Part shown: positions 17,501-25,642 of the stretch, one piece after another
Layout of the letters: each line of letters starts with the position of its first letter
Numbering within the stretch: position 1 is the stretch's first letter
Source: Paracoccaceae bacterium
GTDB lineage: Bacteria; Pseudomonadota; Alphaproteobacteria; Rhodobacterales; Rhodobacteraceae
Reading direction: 5' to 3'
Length of the DNA: 64,000 nt
Assembly: GCA_022822495.1 (NCBI GenBank)
Contig: JAJEBQ010000032.1
Location: 41,248 to 105,247 of the forward strand
Program-made: the position numbers and the translations under genes
Notes under the pieces: generated by a model
What the model was told of the DNA's origin: nothing
The model's input: only the letters and a program-made list of their open reading frames with translations
Database searches by the model: none

Positions 17501-19105
17501 ATACCCAAATGTCTCACTAACAGCGTTAAATTTTACCTTGCCGATGGGTGAAGGCAGGGGTACGGTTTTTGACTTCTCTCGTAGGCTTATTTCACCGGCA
17601 TAAGAAGGCTTGCTATCGCTGTTGGTTAAGTTCATTACCACCTCACCCTCAAGGGCAAAGGGGTATTCTTCCAGTGAAAAAAACAAACCCTTTGAGACGA
17701 TAGCCTGTTTTTGTTGTTCAAACTGAAACGGTATTTCTATGCGGGATCCCTTCAGTTCTTCTCCAGGCACTGATATGTCATTAACCCAACTCAACTTACC
17801 CCTTAACGTATCAATGTTTCTCTGGGCACCTAACTCTCCTGATATTGTTGCCGAAAACAAACTGTTTTCCTGAAACACATTCGAAAGGAAGGATTCGTCC
17901 TGTTGCTCTGATCCCAAGCCCGTAAATTCTCCCTCAATATTGAAACTGCCATTCTGATTCTCAGATGGAATCAGGAACGAGAAGGATATTTCCCCTGATT
18001 GGTTCATAGTATCGGCCTCAACCCTTTGTTCAGTTAAAAAACTTTCCAGAGTTGCTTTACCTAATACTTCCAATCCTTCATTCAGCGTTCTGAAATGAAC
18101 AGAACCTTTACCCATGGTCGTGATATAATCTGACCGCAAATTTATAGTATCAAGGTCAAATGTGCCGGTTTTAGGTGCATATTGAAAATCCACACCAAGA
18201 CTATCAATAGTGAGAGGCGTCAGGTTTCCTGTTGAAATGAAGACTAAATCCAATAGATTTATTGATCCCTGAATTTGGTCATATGGTTTATTGGTATTTA
18301 GCTCAATAAGAACCGTGCCGTAATCTATACTTTCATAGCTTTCAGGTTGATAAACTCCAGTTTGAAACAACTCGGACAAAACTTTGGTATCACCAACAAG
18401 ATTGATTTTGTAAGCAGTTTCCTGATTCTTTTGATATCGGTTGAAACTCCATTTTACTTTTGCTTCAACCGAATCATCTGGATAGAAAAAACTCCCTTCA
18501 AAGCCGTTTTCTTTTGTTACTAATTGAACCAGTCCAACTATTTCCAGATCTGTTTTGCCGGGTAATTGCTTCTTGGGAATACTGATTTTGTTGAATTCAA
18601 TAATTTCCAGGTCAGAAAACAGTGGCGATTCAAAAAAAGAGATTGATTGTAAGATGGGTTCAATTTCATTGGGAAATTCTGAGATATCAATTCTCGGTGC
18701 TGATTCGTCTCTTTTGTGGTCCGTTTTAAGGGCAACTTTATCCCCATCTATGGCTGCTGGGATAAATGCACCGGATAATATTGAATCCAACCTGAAAGAA
18801 ATCAACAAATCACTTATATCAATTTGGGTGCCATTTTGCCGCAAATGCAATTTTGTACGGCCAAAATGAAGCTTGGGTCTAAACCTTACTGGATCCAGTT
18901 TTAAGGAAACCTTTTCCACCTCAACAGATTTAATTTCAGGTAACATTGTTACCTGTTCAACAATTACGTTTCTGACCAAACCAGTTACCGGTATGGAACC
19001 CAATGATAACCAAACAAACAGAAAAAGGGCAAAGCCGGCTATACCAAGCAGAATCCTTCCCGTTAAAGAAAGTAACGCTTCATTTTTTATGTTAGAAAAC
19101 TTCAC
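14552..19105 (-). CDS. Very large AsmA/YhdP-like envelope protein (1517 residues)
   Basis: A YhdP/AsmA-like protein, thought in this family to bridge inner and outer membrane and move phospholipids. One hydrophobic segment near the N-terminus (LLGIAGFALFLFVWLSLG, about residues 19-36) anchors it. The rest is a long, mostly beta-rich periplasmic part with repeated short strands. The C-terminal 250 residues contain the AsmA-like region (DAAGIGTQVGFSFSGDFDL, then VSPLRV-like and NPISLLVPSSITGEIG), ending LTGFLFLNIVP. The length is in the usual range for such proteins. The gene is followed closely by queA and is divergent from the M23 peptidase gene. Family assignment is by overall layout; the lipid-transport role is family knowledge. 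Confidence 0.8.
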   Translation of the reverse strand: MKFSNIKNEALLSLTGRILLGIAGFALFLFVWLSLGSIPVTGLVRNVIVEQVTMLPEIKSVEVEKVSLKLDPVRFRPKLHFGRTKLHLRQNGTQIDISDLLISFRLDSILSGAFIPAAIDGDKVALKTDHKRDESAPRIDISEFPNEIEPILQSISFFESPLFSDLEIIEFNKISIPKKQLPGKTDLEIVGLVQLVTKENGFEGSFFYPDDSVEAKVKWSFNRYQKNQETAYKINLVGDTKVLSELFQTGVYQPESYESIDYGTVLIELNTNKPYDQIQGSINLLDLVFISTGNLTPLTIDSLGVDFQYAPKTGTFDLDTINLRSDYITTMGKGSVHFRTLNEGLEVLGKATLESFLTEQRVEADTMNQSGEISFSFLIPSENQNGSFNIEGEFTGLGSEQQDESFLSNVFQENSLFSATISGELGAQRNIDTLRGKLSWVNDISVPGEELKGSRIEIPFQFEQQKQAIVSKGLFFSLEEYPFALEGEVVMNLTNSDSKPSYAGEISLREKSKTVPLPSPIGKVKFNAVSETFGYNINYDLTVSGGLFPLGGSTSPAMLSNGKFNLKTLPDGKIDIKGSIEAFLELEKGMNKIRLNFDGGSQGQAIHFKELAIHSDPISIFSTGKITNLSNGKDPITGEFEINRIELAGLENRISIGTDEDIGFVISLGEESVTSEITAPVEFLSTFYNLQANKASGQFDYGDGVFTFRTNYHWLTSLLEGEFNTTSLMIPHGRNKDKLRIDKFNLTFRYPLNSQESGIMIDHLIVESDLFTAKASGSFFSQGSNFGQDFVGNILLEYIQLKDNETFDSSLKRIDGNIDFKFDGENRELRIAQFYFDEGGTQFWGKGSLFFDKRSELGSIHFWTRDLSKFETMKFWPLNFVSNTRSWFLKNIHNGVIDELTGGITLYRNSKPKLNATYTFSDVDFTYLKGFPPIVKGNGFATLTEKDFSLQMDEGYTEVFKKGVVTLDGSRFYIPDITNNKIPSAVHLKVNSKIYPLFELLDLDPFNFISKANLTPVFVSGDASGEIKINFPLIQKIPQDQIHYEGFGEFTAFETIGLFYGKIFQAEKLDIKFDNQSLVIGGEGNFGNLPINATMTQSFEPNVSERLNISGSFNLTDAFFEEFNIDFIPDIVSGSSVINFNLGFPSEAPPYMRLNSDLYGTGIEIPVIDWAKPSEERGSLFVGASIGSPLDINAFKLNATGLAAEGRLNLNADGGFESFYLNQVEMAGFYSGELVVSLDENGAIELEIPGTIELGNSSMLAQYSSNEKTDQEFSFYLGELKISPRFSITDINGLIQRDEDVRANFNGKMNGGATLNGWLFDREETWMLRIASDNAGQVARDAELIETLRGGKVWIDVNPGEGEGEFHGTIIISDINIPPFYELGRSAEDESAIESEEEIGIPMDQIRSDFNLTKERLFLNDAAGIGTQVGFSFSGDFDLQAKTMNFKGTVAPLRVITTLIKIVNPISLLVPSSITGEIGTLDFTLTGTLANPDFEIEPTSVINPSNLTGFLFLNIVP

Positions 19106-19300
19106 ACTCGATTCATTACTTCATTTGGCAAAACTTCAGAATTCTTTTACTGACGCGAGGTTTTGTTAGGTTAGTCTCAAAGATCTCATTAGCGTTGCTG
19201 CCGAATCCTCATTCTAAATGATGTTGAATAAAATTGTAAACGACGAATAAATAACACATGGTGATCACGATTTATTTGTCACTCATCGACAAAAATCTAT

Positions 19301-19328
19301 TTGACAAAATTTTACTCTATTGTAAGAT
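19301..19328 (+). promoter_or_regulatory. Probable sigma70-type promoter for the M23 peptidase gene
   Basis: TTGACA at 19301-19306, a 16-bp spacer, and TAAGAT at 19323-19328, ending 40 bp before the ATG at 19368. The match to the consensus is good for the -35 box and moderate for the -10 box. The 262-bp gap also serves the divergent AsmA-like gene. Confidence 0.5.
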
Positions 19329-19367
19329 AGGTGACAATATTGACTTTAAAATAAGTCCAGAGCAGTA

Positions 19368-20621
19368 ATGGTACAGGCAATCAGAAAAAAGTTATCTTCA
19401 TTAGGTATGAACGGCTGGATCGTATCAATCCAGTCCGAGAACGAAACCAAATACCTTTATTTGGGACTAAGAGCCCGGGTAATTGCCATTTTCCTGACAT
19501 TCACAATTTTAATGTGGTTATTTGTTGCAACTTTCATGGTTATCAACAGCCATTTTCTTAAATCTCAGGACCAAGTGGTTTCCCTGGATGTTCTTAATGG
19601 TGATTTAATTACCCTTTTGGGCGAGCGAGACGGGCTGCTACAGGAAAATCAGACATTAATCAGCCAAACTCAAAAAGCCCTTGAACTCGTTTACCAACAA
19701 GAAATAGAACTAAACAAGCTCAAAAAGGAAATTGCCGAACTGAATGGTCCCCAAAATGGTGATTTCCCAAATTACAGGAATTCATCTCTCGCTGATGAAC
19801 CGATTGAGACCGCCAGAATTTCAAATGATCATGAATTTGTTACCACCCTTTCAAAGGTTCTTACAGACAGCACCGAAAAACTAAGGGATTCGCATGCAAG
19901 GGTTACCACGTTGGAATCAGAACTTGCCAAAAGCCACCATCAAGTGATGGCCAATAATCAAAAAATGGCCAATCTGCTGAATGAATTAACTCTCAGTATT
20001 TCAGTTGCAACAAGCGGTATCAAGGATGTTCTGCATCGGGTGAATGTTTCACCGGATAAAATACAGAACGAACTCAGGGCATTATATCGCAATCAAAATC
20101 AGTTTAATTTGGACGCCCTGCAAATGGAAACATTGCGAAGTATGTCATCTTCACCCGTATCAGAAGAGGCTAGCCAGGTTGAAATTGCACTGGCAGAATT
20201 GAATATCCTTAATTTGGGGTATCAGTCTTTACCATTTGGTGACCCACTAAAAGGACGATTGCGAACAACTTCGGGTTATGGTATGCGTAGCCATCCTATC
20301 TCAGGCCAGAGGAAAATGCATAATGGAATCGACTTTGGTTCACCGATAGGAACGCCCGTCTATGCCACAGGAAATGGGGTTGTGGAGTTTGTAGGTAACA
20401 AAGGTGGATTTGGAAAAACAATTATTATTAAACATATCTCTGGATTAAGAACAGTTTATGCCCATTTAAGTAAAATCAATGTTAATAGTGGAGAACTGGT
20501 AACAATGGATAAGGTCATTGGGAAAGTAGGCTCAACAGGTTATTCCACAGGACCACACCTCCATTATGAAATTACTCGATTTAAAAAACCACTTAACCCG
20601 CTAAAATATATGGAAGGGTAA
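19368..20621 (+). CDS. M23 family metallopeptidase, LmdC-like, bactofilin partner
   Basis: A murein hydrolase that cleaves peptidoglycan peptide bridges in the periplasm. Residues about 35-56 form a membrane anchor (VIAIFLTFTILMWLFVATFM). A coiled coil follows (residues about 80-220, rich in E, L, Q and K), then the LytM domain from residue 300. Zinc ligands are visible in SGYGMRSHPISGQRKMHNG (His), HNGIDFGSP (Asp) and GPHLHYEI (H-x-H). All are intact, so it should be an active enzyme and not an EnvC-like activator. It ends 1 bp before the bactofilin gene. This pairing is known from Caulobacter and Hyphomonas, where bactofilin positions an M23 peptidase at sites of curved or budding growth. 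Confidence 0.92.
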   Translation: MVQAIRKKLSSLGMNGWIVSIQSENETKYLYLGLRARVIAIFLTFTILMWLFVATFMVINSHFLKSQDQVVSLDVLNGDLITLLGERDGLLQENQTLISQTQKALELVYQQEIELNKLKKEIAELNGPQNGDFPNYRNSSLADEPIETARISNDHEFVTTLSKVLTDSTEKLRDSHARVTTLESELAKSHHQVMANNQKMANLLNELTLSISVATSGIKDVLHRVNVSPDKIQNELRALYRNQNQFNLDALQMETLRSMSSSPVSEEASQVEIALAELNILNLGYQSLPFGDPLKGRLRTTSGYGMRSHPISGQRKMHNGIDFGSPIGTPVYATGNGVVEFVGNKGGFGKTIIIKHISGLRTVYAHLSKINVNSGELVTMDKVIGKVGSTGYSTGPHLHYEITRFKKPLNPLKYMEG

Positions 20622-20622
20622 A

Positions 20623-21171
20623 ATGTTTGCATCAAAAGGAAAAGTCAAAGAACCTGTCACTACTTTACAAAAGGAGAACGAAGTAATGCCTGAAATTAGT
20701 TCAATACAAAGGCCAGCACCCTCTGGGTCAGTCAATAAACCCCGATCTACCTCTAACAGTCCTTCCATTATTTCCAAGGACCTCAAAATTGTGGGTAATC
20801 TGCAATCACCAAATGATATTATTATTGAGGGAAAAGTCGAAGGAGATATCTCTGCCAGGAATTTGACTGTTAAAGAAACCTCTGAAATTGAAGGGCATAT
20901 CCGGGCCGAAGAGGCCATTTTGGAAGGTTTCGTCAAAGGTGAAGTCAGAGGATCAAAAATACGTCTGAATAAATCTGCCCGCGTGCAAGGTGATATTATT
21001 CATGGAACCATTGCGATTGAAGCCGGAGCACATTTTGAAGGAACCGTTAAAAGAACCGAAGAACCTCTCGGTTTTTCTGGTAAAAAAGAGATGAAATCTA
21101 ACCAATCAGCACAACAAAACAAATCACCTGCACCTTTGCAGAAGCCAGCCCAAGGGAACAAGATCGTCTAA
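20623..21171 (+). CDS. bacA: Bactofilin
   Basis: A cytoskeletal protein that self-assembles into filaments on the inner membrane and recruits cell-wall enzymes. The central 100 residues (about 52-145) are the beta-helical bactofilin domain: IISKDLKIVGNLQSPNDI, then IIEGKVEGDISARNLTV and AEEAILEGFVKGEVRGSKI, with the repeated short G-x-V/I pattern. Both ends are proline-rich or polar and disordered, as usual. At 182 residues it has normal length. Its coupling to the M23 gene (1-bp gap) predicts a shared role in cell shape. It converges on prfB with 61 bp between stops. Confidence 0.93.
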   Translation: MFASKGKVKEPVTTLQKENEVMPEISSIQRPAPSGSVNKPRSTSNSPSIISKDLKIVGNLQSPNDIIIEGKVEGDISARNLTVKETSEIEGHIRAEEAILEGFVKGEVRGSKIRLNKSARVQGDIIHGTIAIEAGAHFEGTVKRTEEPLGFSGKKEMKSNQSAQQNKSPAPLQKPAQGNKIV

Positions 21172-21232
21172 ACAGTTTAACGCTTTCTGGGTTGATCTCT
21201 CTAAGGTTGTCTTGAGGCAAAGTAAATCAGTT

Positions 21233-22339
21233 TTACCGTGATCGTCCGGCGGCGTTTTTGGCTAGAACGGAAGCCATAAAGCCGTCTAGATCTCCATCAA
21301 GTACGGCTTGCGGATTCGACGATTCAAAGTTGGTTCGTAAATCCTTGACCATTTGGTAGGGAGTCAGCACATACGAACGTATCTGATTCCCCCAACCGGC
21401 ATCACCCTTGTTTTGATAAAGTTCCTGTTGTTTTTCATTTCTATTGCGAAGTTCCAGTTCATAAAGCCTTGATCTTAGGGCCTCCATACAGTTTGCCCTG
21501 TTAATGTGCTGAGACCTTTCTGAAGAAGTCACAACAATTCCAGTTGGCAAATGGGTTATCCTTACAGCAGAGTCAGTTTTGTTCACATGCTGACCTCCAG
21601 CGCCGGAAGAACGGTAGGTATCTACGCGCAAATCACTAGGGTTTATGTCAACTTCAATGTTCTCATCTATGACCGGAAACGCACCAACAGAACTGAAAGA
21701 GGTGTGCCGTCTTGCCGCACTGTCAAAGGGTGAAATTCTTACCAAGCGATGAACACCAGATTCGGATTTAAGCCAGCCATAGGCATTCAAACCCCTTATT
21801 TTAAGGGTAATTGACCGCAAACCAGCTTCGGCATCACGATTTTGAGATATCAATTCAATCTTGAACCCTCTGCTTTGGGCCCATCGTTCGTACATTCGGG
21901 ATAACATCTGGGCCCAATCACAGGATTCTGTTCCACCAGCCCCAGCCTTGATTTCCAAAAAAGCATCATTTTTATCAGCCTCGTCATCCAACAATGTTTC
22001 CAGAACTTTCTTTTCAGTTTCAACTTGTAGGTCAATGATGGCCTTTTCAGCTTCCTGAACAATCTCATCATCATCCTCTTGCTCGCCCAATTCAATAAAT
22101 TGGACGTTGTCATCCAAGGTGGCTTGCAGGTTTTCATAAGTTTCAATTTTTCCGATAATAACCTGTCGTTCCTTCATAATTTCTGTTGCAGAGACCTGAT
22201 CCTCCCAAAGTTTTGGATCTTCAATTTTAGAATTGAGGTTTTGAAGTTTATCCTCCAACTCATCTTGCCTTATTTTCTCTTTGAGAAGGTTCAAGGACGT
22301 TTTGATTTCATCAACGATTTTGAGAATATCTGACCGCAT
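21233..22339 (-). CDS. prfB: Peptide chain release factor 2
   Basis: RF2 recognises UGA and UAA stop codons and triggers peptide release. The tripeptide anticodon SPF is in VRISPFDSAARRHTSFSS, and the catalytic GGQ is in RSSGAGGQHVNKTDSAVRI. The full length of 368 residues is read in a single frame. The E. coli-type programmed frameshift at an early UGA is absent, as is usual in alphaproteobacteria. It is 116 bp downstream of the PBP1A gene on the same strand, an order often kept in alphaproteobacteria. Confidence 0.97.
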   Translation of the reverse strand: MRSDILKIVDEIKTSLNLLKEKIRQDELEDKLQNLNSKIEDPKLWEDQVSATEIMKERQVIIGKIETYENLQATLDDNVQFIELGEQEDDDEIVQEAEKAIIDLQVETEKKVLETLLDDEADKNDAFLEIKAGAGGTESCDWAQMLSRMYERWAQSRGFKIELISQNRDAEAGLRSITLKIRGLNAYGWLKSESGVHRLVRISPFDSAARRHTSFSSVGAFPVIDENIEVDINPSDLRVDTYRSSGAGGQHVNKTDSAVRITHLPTGIVVTSSERSQHINRANCMEALRSRLYELELRNRNEKQQELYQNKGDAGWGNQIRSYVLTPYQMVKDLRTNFESSNPQAVLDGDLDGFMASVLAKNAAGRSR

Positions 22340-22455
22340 GTTATGTTTCTGCCTGTTTAATTCTTCTGGCGTTTTGCATAGAAAAGCAAAACAATCGAAT
22401 TTAAATGAAATCTAGGAGTTTTCGTAGGGTTTTCAAATTGGCACCTTGGCCTTGA

Positions 22456-25113
22456 TCAGTATAAACCGCCCGCTGATATTGACCCGAAGGAACCACGTTC
22501 AATTTGACTATCAGTACCATCATCATTGTTGTCCAGGTCCCTGTTTTGACTATCAGTAGCGACCTCAACGGCTTTATAAGTACCCTCATCCCAATCTTCA
22601 AAGGTTATCACAGGTAAATCTGAGGCCATCGGAAATCCGCCATCAATAACCCGAAGGCTTCCTTCGCGTGGTTCTGTACCAATTCGGAAAAATTCTGCAA
22701 TCACCGTACCTTCATCCTCTTCAGTCATGTTATGTACGATTTCACCCGTGAATCTGTTGACATCAACAAAGACACCTCCTTCTGGAACGGTAAAGTCAGA
22801 ATTTCCATAGAATTCTACAGCCTTGGTCATAAAATTATTAAAGACAGGAGCACATAAACTGCCCCCGGTTGCATGTTTGCCCAAGGACCTGGGATTATCA
22901 TAACCTATGTAACACCCGGCTACAATATTTGGTGTATACCCAATAAACCATACATCAAGTGAATTATTTGTTGTTCCTGTTTTGCCAGCCACCGGGAAAT
23001 CCACCTTTACTGTCCTTCGTGCCGTACCCCTTTCTACAACACCTTCCATCATTGAGGTAATTTGATAGGCTGTTACAGGATCAATTATCTGGGGGTTAAA
23101 GGAAATGATTTCTGGCACTTTACCCTCAGGCAGATTAGACGTGGTACAGTCTGGGCACACTTGTAATCCAGCTTGGTAAATGGTTTTACCGTTTTTATCC
23201 TGCACCCGATCAACCAAGGTTGGAGTCACCTTATAACCCCCATTGGCAAAGATTGCATAGGACACAACAAGCTTTAATAAGGTTGTTTCCATGGCCCCCA
23301 GAGAATTGGAAAGAAAAGGAGGCATGGAATCATACACCCCCACCTTTTCAGCAAATTCAGCAATAAGTTCCAAGCCTACATCCTTGGCCAAACGAACGGT
23401 CATCAGATTTCTGGATTGCTCTATACCTGTCCGAAGCGGAACCGGTCCATAAAACTTGTTGCTGTAATTGGCAGGCCGCCAGATACCCTGGGGAGTATCC
23501 AGATCTATGGGGGCATCAAAAATAATACTTGCCGGTGTAAAACCGGCATCAAGGGCAGAGGCATAGACAATTGGTTTAAAGGCAGACCCCGGCTGGCGAT
23601 TGGCCTGTGTGGCGCGATTAAAACTTGATTGTTGATAAGAAAACCCCCCGACCATGGTCAAGACCCTTGCAGTGGTTGTATCCATGGCAATAAATGCCCC
23701 CTGAATTTCCGGTAACTGGTGTAAATTCCAAGACACTATGATGTCTTCACCATCCCTGTTGGGAGACACATAAACTATTTCACCCTCCTGCAGAAAATCC
23801 CTCCCCTTGCGAGTACCGTCATCGAGTCTGTTATGATTCAGTTTACGAACCCATTGGTAACTTTCTTCGGCAAGATAATTTTCTTGTGAATCAGGATATT
23901 CTTCAACTGTGATATAAACTTTATCACCGGCAAATTTTGAAACATAAGCCAAAGACCACTCGTCTATATCGCGTGGTAATGTAACATCAAAAGGTCCTTT
24001 ACTTCCCTCGGATTGAGATTTGATATTGAATCCGGTACCAATCCAATCTCCCTTGGATTGATCGAAACCTTCCAAACTTTCACGGAGAGCTGAATTGGCA
24101 ATTTCCTGCAATTGTGGATCAATGGTTGCACGAATGTTCAATCCGCCCTCAAAAAATTCCTCACTCCCGAATTGCTTCGATAGCTGTCGTCGAATTTCAT
24201 CGGTGAAATAGCTTCTGGAGGGAAGAGATTTTTGAAAGGAAGGATAATCGCCACTCATGACACTTCTTAATCCCTTTAATTTGGCTCTCTCACCTTCCTC
24301 CCTTGAAATGTGATTGTTCTCAATCATTTCGGTAATCACGAAGTTACGGCGGGCTATAGCCCGTTCTTGATCTCGTACCGGATGGTAAGTAGAGGGCGCT
24401 TTTGGAAGGGCCGCCAGGTAGGCGGCCTCTTCGATTGCCAGTTCATCAAGGGATTTGTTGAAATAGGTTTGTGCAGCTGCGGTTACCCCATAGGAATTCT
24501 GCCCCATAAAGATTTCATTCAAATATAACTCCAGAATCTTTTCCTTGCCAAGCGATTTTTCAATTTTTACGGCAAGAATTATTTCCCTGAGTTTTCTTTT
24601 CAGCGATCTTTCATTACTCAACAGGAAATTTTTCATAACCTGCTGAGTAATGGTGGAAGCCCCCCGTAATCTTTCGCCCTGCATGGCTTGAACACTTGCC
24701 TTGACGATACCCAAAGGGTCGAGTCCCTGATGTTGAAAGAACAACTTGTCTTCAGCTGAAATCATGGCATTTATAACCAAATTTGGTATCTCTCCAATCG
24801 GACTGAACAATCTTCGTTGACGGGCAAATTCATCAACCAATTTACCTTCGGAAGAAAAAACCCTACTGATTGTGGGTGGAGAGTAATTCTCCAACTCTTC
24901 AAAAGTGGGTAGGTCTGACCCTACGACAACAATCAATCCGATTATGGCAAAGAAAACAAACGATACTGCCAGACAAACTTCACTAAAGCCCCAAGCCAAC
25001 ACCCCTAGGCATTGGTGACCCAAAGAAATTTTCCTCGGTGTCTTATCCTCTGAAGGAATTTCAACCCGATTTGTTTCCGTATGATATCTTCTGAATGAAC
25101 GGGTAGGCTTCAT
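22456..25113 (-). CDS. mrcA: Penicillin-binding protein 1A, bifunctional transglycosylase/transpeptidase
   Basis: Class A PBP that polymerises and cross-links peptidoglycan. A membrane anchor (VSFVFFAIIGLIVVVGSD) lies near residues 52-69. The GT51 domain includes ISAEDKLFFQHQGLDPLGI with the catalytic Glu, and GASTITQQVMKNFLLSNE. The OB-like insert lies between the domains. The transpeptidase motifs are SAFK (in RQPGSAFKPIVYAS), SRN (EQSRNLMTVRLA) and KTGTT (VAGKTGTTNNSLDV). Length is 885 residues, slightly long but normal. It precedes prfB. The RNase E/G gene is divergent upstream. Confidence 0.96.
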   Translation of the reverse strand: MKPTRSFRRYHTETNRVEIPSEDKTPRKISLGHQCLGVLAWGFSEVCLAVSFVFFAIIGLIVVVGSDLPTFEELENYSPPTISRVFSSEGKLVDEFARQRRLFSPIGEIPNLVINAMISAEDKLFFQHQGLDPLGIVKASVQAMQGERLRGASTITQQVMKNFLLSNERSLKRKLREIILAVKIEKSLGKEKILELYLNEIFMGQNSYGVTAAAQTYFNKSLDELAIEEAAYLAALPKAPSTYHPVRDQERAIARRNFVITEMIENNHISREEGERAKLKGLRSVMSGDYPSFQKSLPSRSYFTDEIRRQLSKQFGSEEFFEGGLNIRATIDPQLQEIANSALRESLEGFDQSKGDWIGTGFNIKSQSEGSKGPFDVTLPRDIDEWSLAYVSKFAGDKVYITVEEYPDSQENYLAEESYQWVRKLNHNRLDDGTRKGRDFLQEGEIVYVSPNRDGEDIIVSWNLHQLPEIQGAFIAMDTTTARVLTMVGGFSYQQSSFNRATQANRQPGSAFKPIVYASALDAGFTPASIIFDAPIDLDTPQGIWRPANYSNKFYGPVPLRTGIEQSRNLMTVRLAKDVGLELIAEFAEKVGVYDSMPPFLSNSLGAMETTLLKLVVSYAIFANGGYKVTPTLVDRVQDKNGKTIYQAGLQVCPDCTTSNLPEGKVPEIISFNPQIIDPVTAYQITSMMEGVVERGTARRTVKVDFPVAGKTGTTNNSLDVWFIGYTPNIVAGCYIGYDNPRSLGKHATGGSLCAPVFNNFMTKAVEFYGNSDFTVPEGGVFVDVNRFTGEIVHNMTEEDEGTVIAEFFRIGTEPREGSLRVIDGGFPMASDLPVITFEDWDEGTYKAVEVATDSQNRDLDNNDDGTDSQIERGSFGSISAGGLY

Positions 25114-25642
25114 AGTGTTCCAACTGGCATGTAAACATTACCATTGATAAATTTGATTCTAACTACATATAATAGCCAATTAATTTTAAGGTTCACCTCC
25201 TTGCTGGTTGGGTAACGTATTGTTGAGTAAATTTTTAGTGATTTTGTATTGACATTAACACTTGAATCATAGAAGATTTACCTCCTGAGCTCAAAAAAAT
25301 TATAATAAAGAGCAACGGTATGAATGTGAGAACAATAAAGCCCATACGAGCGGAGAGATATTATGAGTTATCTCTTGTAGAGTTTGAGGCCGAATCACAA
25401 TGAACTTATCCAAGATTTTTATTTTGGTCCGCGCCCCGGGGTGCATCTAACTTGGTAATATACGCAGAAAAACAAAGCGACATGAAAGCGATTGAAACAT
25501 TGACCATCAATTATCTACCAAACTCGATGCGACGTTGGTTGGCGAGGCCTGACAAACAAATGGAAATTAAACAAATACAAGCAAGCGCTTTCCCTGTATC
25601 AAATCATAGTCAGGGAAGTGTACTTAATTTAATGAGAAAATT
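25114..25642. other. Divergent intergenic region, likely long leader of the RNase E/G gene
   Basis: 529 bp between PBP1A and rne, AT-rich, with no gene supported. A TATAAT box at 25301-25306 could direct rightward transcription, leaving a leader of more than 300 nt before the rne ATG. RNase E mRNAs in other bacteria have long regulatory leaders, so feedback control is possible, but no conserved element is recognised. Confidence 0.4.

Noticed and set aside
21233..22339. Programmed frameshift in prfB
   Set aside because: The frame is continuous from ATG to stop with no early in-frame UGA.
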